From Pseudomonadota bacterium (GTDB lineage Bacteria > BMS3Abin14), in assembly GCA_003229755.1 (NCBI GenBank), contig QIFJ01000031.1:1-8834 (forward strand): a DNA stretch of 8,834 bases, read 5' to 3'. The notes under the pieces were generated by a model. It was given only the letters and a program-made list of their open reading frames with translations. It did no database searches and was not told the DNA's origin. A program made the translations under genes and the position numbers. This document shows positions 1 through 6,846 of this stretch, in pieces; the first letter of the stretch is position 1; each line of letters begins with the position of its first letter.

Positions 1-4
1 GGTA

Positions 5-2119
5 TCACCGCCGGTATTCCTCTTCAATTTCCTTGAGGATGTCCAGCATCGACCTGATACTGGTAGTGGGATTGCGGCATAAGAAGTCTATGCAGATAAA
101 GACGGTTGTCTCATTTTCGAATGGCCTTAATTCCTTCGCGTATGGAACCAGCTTCAAAAGCTCAGTACTCCTTTTGTTAGATGGAATAAAGGCTTTGACC
201 ATTTGTGGAAAATAGGACTTCCGAAGGGCACTTAGCATCTCTGTGGTCTTCTCGTTTTCCGGATCGCCCACCACAATGGCTTGAAGAGAAGGACTGTGGG
301 CCTGGAGATAGACGGTGGCCATGAATGTGGTAGAGACTGGTGTCTGCGTTATCTGATCAGAAAAAGCTCTGCTGATAGCTGCTACTCTTTCCTCCATCCT
401 GGGATCAGCTGTTATCCGGCCGATGCGAAGATTATTCATCGCGGCGATGGAATTCCCCGAGGGAACGGAAAAGTCCGATATGAGTTTCTGTCTGATCGGC
501 AGGGGCTCGGCACCAGAGGGGGTGAAAAAATACCCACCGCTCTCATTATCCCAGAAGAGGCAGTGCATGTCCTCGTTGATGGCTAATGCCGCTTTCAGGT
601 ATCTGACCTTGAAAGTTGCTTCGTAAAGTTCCAGAAATCCCCAGGCAAGGTATGCGTAATCGTCCAGATACCCTTCAACAGCAGTTTCGCCATCCCTGTG
701 ACGGTGCATCAGTTTTCTCCCGGATTTTTTCATGGTCTTCAGGAGATAGCTGGCGGTCTTCTCGGCGGCCTTCACCAGATGGACATCGTCGAAGGCGGCA
801 GCGGCCTTTGCCAGAGCGACTATCATCAGCCCATTCCAGTCGGTGAGGATCTTGTCATCCCTGTGGGGGCGTGACCTTTTTCCCCTTGCCGTAAAGAGTT
901 TTTCGTTAGCTCCATCAAGGATGGTTGCAAGCTCATCTGCTGATATGCCCAGGGCGGACGCTTTGTCGCGGGGTCTACCGGTCCTGTGAGGGATATTACC
1001 CCTGGTTTCCTCGCCCGCTTCAGATACGTAATTACCCTTTTCTTTTATACCATACACTTTTTTGAAAACCTCCGCTTCTGATGCTGACAAAATTGAATCG
1101 ATCTCGAAGGTAGTCCAGGTATAGAACTTTCCTTCAACCCCATCGCTTTCGGCATCTTCTGCGGAGTAGAATGCTCCACCCTCATCCTGCATATCCCTGA
1201 GGGTGTAGGTGAATATCTCCCTGGCGGTCGCCTCATACTCTTCCTTTCCGGTAGCCTGGTAGGCTTCAATAAAGACGATTGCCATCATAGCCTGGTCGTA
1301 GAGCATCTTTTCGAAGTGGGGAACCAGCCACCGATCATCGGTAGAATATCTGTGAAAACCTGATCCTATCTGGTCATATATGCCGCCGTTCCTCATGGTT
1401 TGAAGGGTCTTTTCAACCATTTCCAGGGCTAAGCCCTTTCCGGTGTATTTCCAGTATCTCAAGAGAAAGAGAAGATTGCAGGGGTTGGGAAACTTTGGTG
1501 CGCTGCCAAAACCGCCGGACCTTCCGTCGTACTGAAAAACAAGGGCCTCATAAGTATCGTTAATTATCCTGTGGCCCGGTGTACTGCCCGGTTTCGGCAA
1601 GGATTCGGCAAGAGCGGTCATGACCTGGTCGGCGGCCGTGAGGGCCTTTCTCTTCCTGTTCTTCCAGATATCCTGAACATGGGGGATGAGCTGGGTCATA
1701 CCCATCCTCCCGTACCGGGAGTCTTTGGGAAAGTAGGTACCCGCGAAGAAAGGTTTCTTGTCCGGCGTCATTATGATCGTCAGGGGCCATCCAGCGCTCC
1801 CGGTTAACGTCTGGCAAACAGCCAGATAAATATTGTCAAGGTCTGGGCGCTCTTCCCTGTCTACCTTGATGTTTACAAAGGTCTCGTTCATAAGTTCCGC
1901 AACCTCGGGGTCGCAGAACGATTCCCTTTTCATGATATGGCACCAGTGACAGGTAGAGTAGCCGATAGACAGGAAGATCGGCCTGTCCTGGGAGGTTGCT
2001 TTCAGGAAGGCCTGCGCGGACCAGGGATGCCAGTCCACCGGATTATAGGCGTGCTGACGAAGGTAAGGGCTCTTTTCTTTTATAAGTCTGTTCGGTTTCT
2101 GTTTTTTTTTATCAGACAT
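5..2119 (-). CDS. DUF255 thioredoxin-fold protein (YyaL / SPATA20 type)
   Basis: A 704-residue protein with the full architecture of the DUF255/YyaL family (human SPATA20 relatives). The N-terminal thioredoxin-like domain (about residues 8-170) has the family opening NRLIKEKSPYLRQHAYNPVDW, the active-site-like C57-H-W-C60 in GYSTCHWC, the KVDREERPD segment near 84-93, and a GWPL turn at 110-113 in the place of the thioredoxin cis-Pro loop. The rest is an alpha/alpha barrel like those of AGE epimerases or six-hairpin glycosidases. Its family motifs are GGFGSAPKFP (202-211), the GGIYDQIGSGFHRYSTD region (245-261), PHFEKMLYDQ (267-276), AFYSAEDAESDG (316-327) and RPHRDDKILTDWNGLM (417-432). There is no signal peptide, so it is probably cytoplasmic. 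The biochemical role of the family is not established; thiol redox or sugar-related activity is inferred from fold. Length is normal and both ends lie in the window. The ATG at 2117-2119 follows GGAAG at about 11 nt. It may be co-transcribed with the upstream desaturase gene, but a hairpin lies between them. Confidence 0.93.
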   Translation of the reverse strand: MSDKKKQKPNRLIKEKSPYLRQHAYNPVDWHPWSAQAFLKATSQDRPIFLSIGYSTCHWCHIMKRESFCDPEVAELMNETFVNIKVDREERPDLDNIYLAVCQTLTGSAGWPLTIIMTPDKKPFFAGTYFPKDSRYGRMGMTQLIPHVQDIWKNRKRKALTAADQVMTALAESLPKPGSTPGHRIINDTYEALVFQYDGRSGGFGSAPKFPNPCNLLFLLRYWKYTGKGLALEMVEKTLQTMRNGGIYDQIGSGFHRYSTDDRWLVPHFEKMLYDQAMMAIVFIEAYQATGKEEYEATAREIFTYTLRDMQDEGGAFYSAEDAESDGVEGKFYTWTTFEIDSILSASEAEVFKKVYGIKEKGNYVSEAGEETRGNIPHRTGRPRDKASALGISADELATILDGANEKLFTARGKRSRPHRDDKILTDWNGLMIVALAKAAAAFDDVHLVKAAEKTASYLLKTMKKSGRKLMHRHRDGETAVEGYLDDYAYLAWGFLELYEATFKVRYLKAALAINEDMHCLFWDNESGGYFFTPSGAEPLPIRQKLISDFSVPSGNSIAAMNNLRIGRITADPRMEERVAAISRAFSDQITQTPVSTTFMATVYLQAHSPSLQAIVVGDPENEKTTEMLSALRKSYFPQMVKAFIPSNKRSTELLKLVPYAKELRPFENETTVFICIDFLCRNPTTSIRSMLDILKEIEEEYRR

Positions 2120-2135
2120 CTGTTTTATTTCTTCC

Positions 2136-2176
2136 GTTCAACGTTGATGACTTCGCAAAAAGTCATCAACGTTAAC
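2136..2176. repeat. Long near-perfect palindrome (REP/MITE-like hairpin)
   Basis: The sequence AACGTTGATGACTT (2140-2153) is followed by a 6-nt loop CGCAAA and then its exact reverse complement AAGTCATCAACGTT (2160-2173). This gives a perfect 14 bp stem. Three further pairs (GTT 2136-2138 with AAC 2174-2176) extend it past one bulged C at 2139. It sits between two co-oriented minus-strand genes. There is no T-run after the stem on either side, so it is not a standard intrinsic terminator. It resembles dispersed intergenic palindromes of the TGATGACTTTTT...GTCATCA kind that I associate with deltaproteobacterial genomes; that association is from memory. Confidence 0.8.
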
Positions 2177-2205
2177 TATAAACTAACCAATAACAACCAA
2201 TAACT
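2177..2205. repeat. Low-complexity segment with 10-bp direct repeat
   Basis: CCAATAAC occurs at 2187-2194 and 2197-2204 with a period of 10 bp, inside an A/C-rich stretch (T/G-rich on the minus strand). It directly precedes the desaturase stop. It resembles in composition the GTTGTTAGTCGTTGG-type stretch at 7819-7846, so both may belong to one class of intergenic low-complexity DNA. No function can be assigned. Confidence 0.45.
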
Positions 2206-2208
2206 TGA

Positions 2209-3060
2209 TTATTCAGCAAGGATCCTTCTACCGGAAACCCCGAATCGAGGCCTGTTTGCCGTGCGCTCCCTGGAAAAAGACCTGAAGGGCAGAGCCAGGA
2301 GCTTAAAAAAGCCGTTGTCATCGGTATTCTGGTATCTGCCTACTCCGATGTTGATAGCAGACTGGGGGACGTTGAGCAACAGACTTCCGTTGATGGCGTC
2401 CCACCAGCGGAAGATCACCGAGTAGTTTGAGTTAAGTTCACTGCGAACTACGGAGTGATGAATACCATGCATCCTGGGTGTTACTATCACGCGGTTGAGA
2501 CGCCTCTCGAGCTGTATGGGCAAGTGGATGTTGCTGTGGTGGAACATCGTAGCGGCCTGAAAGAAAAGTTCAAAGACCAGGTATGTGACCGGCCCTACGC
2601 CGATAACGGTTATCTGGACTACACGGAAAACCGTGGAATACAGTATCTCCCCGAAGTGGAACCTGAACGACGTTGTAACATCAAGGTCAGGATCTATGTG
2701 GTGGACGCTGTGGAAACGCCACAGCAGGTGTATGGTATGGTTTATCCTGTGCCAATAGTAAAAGGTAAGATCCATGAGCATGAAAGCCGCCGCAAACCTG
2801 AGCCAGGCGGGCAGAGGGACCGCATAGAGCAGTCCGATGGAGCTTTTCGAGGACCAGAGGGATGTTGCAAGTGATGCAGGCCCGACGATCATCGCACCCG
2901 TAAGGAATGTCAGAAACGTGAGGCCTGCGTTGGTTCCGAGGCGGCCAGCCAGGGGCCTTTTGCGTTGTCTGAGCGGAACCGCCGTCTCGATAAAGAATAT
3001 GCCTATGTAACCTGCTGTCAGGATAATGGCACCGATTATTTTGAACAGGTTTTCGTCCAT
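2209..3060 (-). CDS. Sterol desaturase / fatty acid hydroxylase family membrane protein
   Basis: A di-iron, integral-membrane hydroxylase-type protein of 283 residues (numbering from the start chosen here). The histidine clusters of the superfamily are all present and in order: HRINH (104-108), HSVHH (117-121), HHSNIH (174-179) and HGIHH (198-202), with an FHFGE segment between. Hydrophobic segments occur at about 5-25, 45-68, 84-102 and 144-172, as expected when the histidine boxes face the cytoplasm. Members hydroxylate or desaturate sterols, carotenoids or lipid acyl chains using O2; the substrate here cannot be told. I chose the ATG at 3058-3060 because GGAG lies 9 nt upstream. An ATG 15 nt earlier (3075, adding MEFRT) is possible but has no visible ribosome-binding site. 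It is transcribed divergently from the ccsA-like operon and lies upstream of the DUF255 gene on the same strand. Confidence 0.9.
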   Translation of the reverse strand: MDENLFKIIGAIILTAGYIGIFFIETAVPLRQRKRPLAGRLGTNAGLTFLTFLTGAMIVGPASLATSLWSSKSSIGLLYAVPLPAWLRFAAAFMLMDLTFYYWHRINHTIHLLWRFHSVHHIDPDLDVTTSFRFHFGEILYSTVFRVVQITVIGVGPVTYLVFELFFQAATMFHHSNIHLPIQLERRLNRVIVTPRMHGIHHSVVRSELNSNYSVIFRWWDAINGSLLLNVPQSAINIGVGRYQNTDDNGFFKLLALPFRSFSRERTANRPRFGVSGRRILAE

Positions 3061-3180
3061 CGTACGGAACTCCATTCAGAGATCGAATTCAGGAACCGGA
3101 TCGCTGGAAGAGCTGTTTATTCTATCGGCAAATCGCATTTGTTGCGAAACATTTATCACCGATCGACAAATTAAAAGACA

Positions 3181-3220
3181 TGTTGTCAATGTTATGCATT
3201 GAACAAACAATACATATTGT
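3181..3220. promoter_or_regulatory. Candidate divergent promoter/operator with two dyads
   Basis: The divergent gap between the desaturase and the ccsA-like gene holds two adjacent dyads. The first is TTGTCAATG / CATTGAACAA (3183-3191 and 3197-3206) around a TTATG centre, with one bulged A. The second is the exact ACAATA-CA-TATTGT (3207-3220). A plus-strand sigma70-like candidate, TTGTCA (3183-3188), 17 bp, AACAAT (3206-3211), overlaps the first dyad, so a bound regulator could block it. On the minus strand the same DNA reads TTGACA (3184-3189), but no good -10 follows at normal spacing. The promoter assignment is weak; the dyads are directly visible. Confidence 0.3.
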
Positions 3221-3250
3221 GGTAGAAGCACAGTTCTGCCGAAGCGGGAT

Positions 3251-4045
3251 ATGAGAGTAAATATGAACGATCTTTGGAACATTCTTCACTTAGCTGCACT
3301 TACCTGTTACATACTGTCACTGGCGGCCTGGTTCCTGTCGCGGGTCTCAAGCAGGCTTTCTGAAAGCACAGCCGCGTGGATAGCAGCCCTTGGCCTGGGC
3401 TTTCAGGCGGCTCAGCTCCTGCTCAGGTGGGGAGCCGGCGGACATCTGCCGGTTACCGGACTTTTCGAGACCCAGCATTTTCTGACTTTCTGGGTGGTGG
3501 CCCTCACCTTGTACTTTTACATGAGGTACGGTGCCAGCAAGCTTCTGCCGGCCTCCATGCTTCTTGCGGTTCTTTCATTAATCCTGGCCATGAAGGGGCC
3601 AAGGGCAGTGGCGCCTCTCACTCCCACTATCGATACGCCCCTCTTTTTTATCCACATCGCGACCTCCTTTGCCGCGTACGGCCTGTTCAGTGTGGGAGCC
3701 ATACTGGGATGCTACAGGCTGGCGGGCATAGAAATATCTTTCGATGGAAGTACGAGGAGGATGCTCGATGAGAGTCTTTACATCGGGTACATCCTCTTTA
3801 CCTGGACCATGATCGCTGGAAGCCTCTGGGCATATCTTGCCTGGGGATCTTACTGGTCCTGGCGGATCAAGGGCATCTGGTCCTGGATACTGTGGTTCTA
3901 TTACTCAGGTGTTCTTCATGTGAGGAACAGGCAGACGTGGGAGGGATGGCCCCTGGACGTCCTTGCGATTGTCGGTTTCATACTGGTTCTGTTCACATAT
4001 CTGGGGCTGGGACTTCTCTTTAAAACTTCCCACCCCCTCCTTTAA
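3251..4045 (+). CDS. CcsA/ResC-like cytochrome c assembly protein with degenerate WWD motif
   Basis: A polytopic membrane protein of 264 residues, similar in length to the core CcsA of system II cytochrome c maturation, which with ResB/Ccs1 moves heme across the membrane and presents it for attachment to apocytochromes. Hydrophobic segments lie at about 10-30, 42-58, 75-92, 97-114, 131-152, 178-197, 209-224 and 236-257. Family landmarks are GHLPVTGLFET (64-74, conserved E73), the external heme-ligand-type H135 in FFIHIATSFAAYGLF, the WWD region WGSYWSW at 198-204, the membrane His H223 in YYSGVLHVR, and a final His H261 near the C-terminus. In the canonical motif WGSYWSW is followed by DPKE; here it is RIKG, so the Asp (R205) and Glu (G208) are gone while the tryptophans stay. 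A second possible start is the ATG at 3263 (MNDLWNIL), which has a weak GAGAG upstream. A ResB/Ccs1-like gene follows after 17 bp. Confidence 0.88.
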   Translation: MRVNMNDLWNILHLAALTCYILSLAAWFLSRVSSRLSESTAAWIAALGLGFQAAQLLLRWGAGGHLPVTGLFETQHFLTFWVVALTLYFYMRYGASKLLPASMLLAVLSLILAMKGPRAVAPLTPTIDTPLFFIHIATSFAAYGLFSVGAILGCYRLAGIEISFDGSTRRMLDESLYIGYILFTWTMIAGSLWAYLAWGSYWSWRIKGIWSWILWFYYSGVLHVRNRQTWEGWPLDVLAIVGFILVLFTYLGLGLLFKTSHPLL

Positions 4046-4062
4046 AAGGCAGCGTTACTTCA

Positions 4063-5133
4063 ATGAGCTACCAGGAACAGAAAAGAAGCGGACCGGAAGG
4101 GTTCACAAGAACTGTAAACATTGTGTGGGGTACACTGACCTCTCCGGTTACCTTTGTCGTGATCAGTTTTCTCTGGAGTCTGAATCTGGGGCTGGGTTCT
4201 ATTGCCGCGTACTTTAACGATCCCATGTTCCACATGAAGATGGACTCTGTTCCCTTTAATGTCTGGCTCAGAGAAGTCGCCCCCGAGTCACTGCCGCAGT
4301 CGCTGTGGCTCTACATTCTGGTGGTGTTGACATATCTTATGATAGTAAGCCTTCTCCTGTGCACGGTGAACTGGTTTTTCAGGAAGAGGAGGAGGTTCAA
4401 AGGCATCGGTGAGGTACTTGTTCACCTTGGCTTCCTGTTAATATTTGCGGGGTTCGTGCTGGGCAGCGCGTTCGGCCAGAGGACACGTGTTGACGTAATT
4501 GAAGGGGGAACAAGCAAAGTGCCCATGATGGACCTTGCTCTCAGTCTCCAGAGCCTGGAGGTGGTCAGGTCGCCCGACGGCAGTTCCCTCGATACACTTA
4601 GCGAAATATCCCTTACTGGTGGTGACGGTGTGTCTGCTGTGGGCAGGATAAGGCTGAACCATCCACTTATTTCTGGAAATACCGTTGTTTATCCACCTGA
4701 TGATTACGGGTACTTCATCACCGGAGGGGTAGTGGGAACTTCGGAGGCCGGGGCCAGGTACATGGAGAGGGGTACCGCGGTTGAACTCGCCGGCGGCAGA
4801 AAACTGATCCTTGAGGATATCGTCCAGGTGGGGCAGTCAAGGGGCAACCTCATCGGACCAGGGCTGTTCCTGGTGGTAAGGGACACAGAGGGAACTGTTA
4901 TAGACACAGGCTACATATCTTCCGCGCCCGGAAACAAGAGACCGGTTTCGTTAGGCGGCACCACTGTAACTCTCGGTCAATTGAGGGATGCTGCCATTGG
5001 CAGGTACAGGGTTAACTATGATCCGGGCGTCTGGCTGGTTATCACAGGAGCGGTTTTGCTGGCTCTCGGGACCCTGTGGGCGCTGGCCGGCTATCTGGGT
5101 ATTATCCCACAGGCCTCAAGAGTGAGGGATTAG
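4063..5133 (+). CDS. ResB/Ccs1-like cytochrome c biogenesis protein
   Basis: The partner of CcsA in system II heme delivery: a four-helix membrane protein with a large extracytoplasmic domain between helices 3 and 4. Hydrophobic segments are at about 28-48, 82-104, 118-137 and 323-347. The third contains H121 in EVLVHLGFLLIFAGFVLG, matching the conserved transmembrane His of ResB. The outer domain (about 140-315) has the NHPLISGNTVVY segment (199-210), like the ResB 'vN.PL...G..iY' motif. The last helix is introduced by the family signature D320-P-G in YDPGVWLVITGAVLLALG. At 356 residues it is shorter than many ResB proteins (often 450 or more), so it is a compact or divergent member. The 17 bp gap from ccsA and 10 bp gap to the HAD gene argue for one transcript. 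No strong Shine-Dalgarno is visible (AAAGG lies about 12 nt upstream). No cytochrome c gene lies in the window, so the client is unknown. Confidence 0.86.
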   Translation: MSYQEQKRSGPEGFTRTVNIVWGTLTSPVTFVVISFLWSLNLGLGSIAAYFNDPMFHMKMDSVPFNVWLREVAPESLPQSLWLYILVVLTYLMIVSLLLCTVNWFFRKRRRFKGIGEVLVHLGFLLIFAGFVLGSAFGQRTRVDVIEGGTSKVPMMDLALSLQSLEVVRSPDGSSLDTLSEISLTGGDGVSAVGRIRLNHPLISGNTVVYPPDDYGYFITGGVVGTSEAGARYMERGTAVELAGGRKLILEDIVQVGQSRGNLIGPGLFLVVRDTEGTVIDTGYISSAPGNKRPVSLGGTTVTLGQLRDAAIGRYRVNYDPGVWLVITGAVLLALGTLWALAGYLGIIPQASRVRD

Positions 5134-5143
5134 ACAGAGCGAC

Positions 5144-5812
5144 ATGGATATTATTGGCGCCGTCCCGATCTGGGAAGAGATTGACGTCGTCCTGCTGGAC
5201 ATGGACGGGACACTGCTGGATAAGCATTTTGATGATCATTTCTGGGAGGAGTATGTCCCGCAGCAATACGCGGCAAATAACGGTATCAGTGTGGAAGATG
5301 CCAGGGGAAAGCTCCTTAAACACTACAAGACCCATGAGGGAACCCTTAACTGGACGGATCTGGATTTCTGGTCCGACGAGCTGGGTCTCGATATCCTGAA
5401 GCTCAAAAGGCAGGTGGATCATCTGATATCAGTTCATCCATTTGTGATACCTTTTCTTGACAGGATAAGGGAGATCGGCAAGAGGGTTTACCTGGTTACC
5501 AATGCTCACAGCAAGACCCTGGACCTGAAGATGGAAAAGACCCTCCTCGCGGGAAAGTTCGACGCCATGATCACCTCCCAGGACCTTGGAGCGCCAAAGG
5601 AGCGGCCAGAGAGCTGGGATAGACTTCAGCAGTTGATCCAGTTTGATCGACGGAATACTCTGCTTGCCGAGGATACTATTGATGTGCTTGAAGCAGCGGA
5701 GAAATTCGGGATCCGGTATCTTGTCCATGTATCGAAAGCCAGCAGTAAAAAGCCGCCAGAACTATCGGAAAGGTACTACTCAATAAACACATTTCTGGAA
5801 ATAACCCCGTAG
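5144..5812 (+). CDS. yrfG: HAD-family hydrolase, GMP/IMP nucleotidase YrfG-like
   Basis: A cytoplasmic HAD-superfamily phosphatase of 222 residues, matching E. coli YrfG (a purine 5'-nucleotidase acting on GMP/IMP) along its length. Shared segments are the N-terminal VDTVLLDMDGTLLD-type motif I (here D19-M-D21-G-T, with D19 the nucleophile), the TLNWTDLDFWSDELGLD cap region (67-83; E. coli TLNWYCLDYWSEQLGLD), motif II TNAH (119-122), the motif III Lys in APKE (K152), and the FGIRYLVHV stretch (188-196). Motif IV reads AEDT where YrfG has IDDS: the first acidic residue is Glu176 and the second stays Asp177. This is conservative and probably still binds Mg2+. Substrate preference is inferred from homology. 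The gene begins 10 bp after the ResB-like gene and is likely co-transcribed with it, although no functional link to cytochrome assembly is known to me. Confidence 0.87.
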   Translation: MDIIGAVPIWEEIDVVLLDMDGTLLDKHFDDHFWEEYVPQQYAANNGISVEDARGKLLKHYKTHEGTLNWTDLDFWSDELGLDILKLKRQVDHLISVHPFVIPFLDRIREIGKRVYLVTNAHSKTLDLKMEKTLLAGKFDAMITSQDLGAPKERPESWDRLQQLIQFDRRNTLLAEDTIDVLEAAEKFGIRYLVHVSKASSKKPPELSERYYSINTFLEITP

Positions 5813-5820
5813 GATATATA

Positions 5821-6001
5821 GTTGAAAGTTGAAGGTTGAAAGTTGAAAGTTAATAGAAAATGGTCAGTAAATCACTGAAAACCGTATTGCTGACAGCTGG
5901 ATATAATAAATTCATTAGAGATATTTTTTATGATTTTGATGCAGAACTTTTTATGATTTTGATGCAGAACTTTCAACCTTCAACTTTTAACTTTTAACCT
6001 T
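5821..6001. repeat. Inverted heptad-repeat element at a convergent gene junction
   Basis: This segment fills the gap between the convergent HAD gene and AMIN-like gene. The left arm (5821-5853) is built of GTTGAAA/GTTGAAG heptamers and the right arm (5968-6000) of their complement. The 20-mer AAAGTTGAAGGTTGAAAGTT at 5825-5844 has its exact reverse complement at 5968-5987. The arms are separated by 123 bp of AT-rich DNA. A transcript reading through from either side could form a long stem, so the element may act as a bidirectional terminator or mRNA end, or be a small MITE-like insertion. No coding capacity is visible. Confidence 0.75.
5925..5970. repeat. Perfect 23-bp tandem duplication
   Basis: A 23 bp unit starting TTTTTATGATTTTG and ending GCAGAAC occurs twice with no mismatch (5925-5947 and 5948-5970), followed by TTT of a third copy. 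It lies inside the inverted element and touches its right arm: each copy ends in GAAC, and the second GAAC runs into the arm. This looks like a recent slippage or recombination duplication. Confidence 0.9.
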
Positions 6002-6008
6002 CTGTTCA

Positions 6009-6785
6009 CTAAAATTCAGCTGGTGTATCCAACGGTCCCCTGGTTTTGACGATTAGCGAAAAACGCTTCTTCAGATCAACCATGCTGTCCCGTACTGAAA
6101 AGGCTTCCTCCAGATCTTCGTACAATCCAACCTCACCGATGACCTGGCCGGATACATCTGTCAGGAGGCGTCCATCGATCCCCTGTTTGGAGGTCTCCTT
6201 TAAAAAGAAGCACTGCTGATCGCCGTGGAGAGGTAATGTCCTGAGAGAGTACCGCTCCGCATCGGGGGGAATGGCCCTGCTCCTTTTCATGTCGATAACC
6301 AGCCGGGTAGGATTCCGAAGGGAGAAGATATCGTAGACAATGGGCATGGAGGGTACAAGGTCCAGCAACAGATCGTCGCAGGCGCCGTAGATGTTCAGGC
6401 TGGAAATAAATCTGCTTTTACGGAAAGGATCCGGACCGGTGAAAAGATTCTTCGTTCCGCCCACTACACCTGAGACTGATATTAGTATCCTGGCGGGATA
6501 TTCTTCGGAAGAGATTTCCATCCGGGGCCACTCGCTGATACCCTCGAGACCCCGAACGGGGTGGAACTCAAGGACGAGTCTTTCGTAATTGTGGTGATCA
6601 CCCCAGCGTACCTGAACCAGCGTGAAACCCTCCCCAATTCCGCCCGACCACTGGATGACCATGCTGTAGTTTCCGCTCTTGCTGTCGGGCAGACGTGAAT
6701 CAGCAGGGGCGGTTGATGAAACAATTAATGTCAAAACGATGGGGATTAGAAAGAAAATCCGCGGTTTGTTCTTAAAAACTGTCAT
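6009..6785 (-). CDS. Secreted AMIN-like domain protein of unknown function
   Basis: A 258-residue exported protein. The N-terminus has positive charges (K6, K8, R9), a hydrophobic core at about 10-24 and a likely signal peptidase I site APA|DS after A28, so the mature protein should be periplasmic or outside the cell. Residues 54-74 (FTLVQVRWGDHHNYERLVLEF) and 152-167 (DIFSLRNPTRLVIDMK) match the opening and closing strands of the AMIN-like beta-domain, in the patterns 'vR.g.H...dRlVfef' and 'f.l.nPtRlViDl'. AMIN domains usually target proteins to peptidoglycan or envelope complexes. The C-terminal 90 residues, which contain the segment DGRLLTDVSGQVIGEVGLYE, resemble no family I recognise and hold no catalytic signature. 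A strong AGAGGGG Shine-Dalgarno (6790-6796) lies 4 nt before the ATG. A plausible promoter sits 62-91 bp upstream. The gene is divergent from the DUF3147 operon. Confidence 0.72.
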   Translation of the reverse strand: MTVFKNKPRIFFLIPIVLTLIVSSTAPADSRLPDSKSGNYSMVIQWSGGIGEGFTLVQVRWGDHHNYERLVLEFHPVRGLEGISEWPRMEISSEEYPARILISVSGVVGGTKNLFTGPDPFRKSRFISSLNIYGACDDLLLDLVPSMPIVYDIFSLRNPTRLVIDMKRSRAIPPDAERYSLRTLPLHGDQQCFFLKETSKQGIDGRLLTDVSGQVIGEVGLYEDLEEAFSVRDSMVDLKKRFSLIVKTRGPLDTPAEF

Positions 6786-6846
6786 ATTACCCCTCTATTT
6801 GTGATCCCCTCGTGAAAAATCGCTTTTGTGTCCCTGAGCCGGGTCC

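Noticed and set aside
1560..1817. 85-residue minus-strand open frame in another frame of the DUF255 gene
   Set aside because: Fully inside a strongly supported gene on the same strand in a different frame; no independent support.
2136..2176. The long hairpin as an intrinsic terminator for the desaturase gene
   Set aside because: On the minus strand the stem is followed by GAACGGAAG, with no U-tract; the only T-run is in the loop.
2455..2874. 139-residue plus-strand open frame opposite the desaturase
   Set aside because: It lies wholly antisense to a protein with all family histidine boxes, and its translation has no recognisable motif or hydrophobic pattern.
3076..3282. 68-residue minus-strand open frame ending next to the desaturase start
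   Set aside because: It crosses the divergent regulatory gap and the ccsA start, has no ribosome-binding site seen, and resembles no known protein.
5821..6001. CRISPR-like array from the repeated heptads
   Set aside because: The units are 7 bp with no spacers, the arms are inverted, and no cas gene is present.
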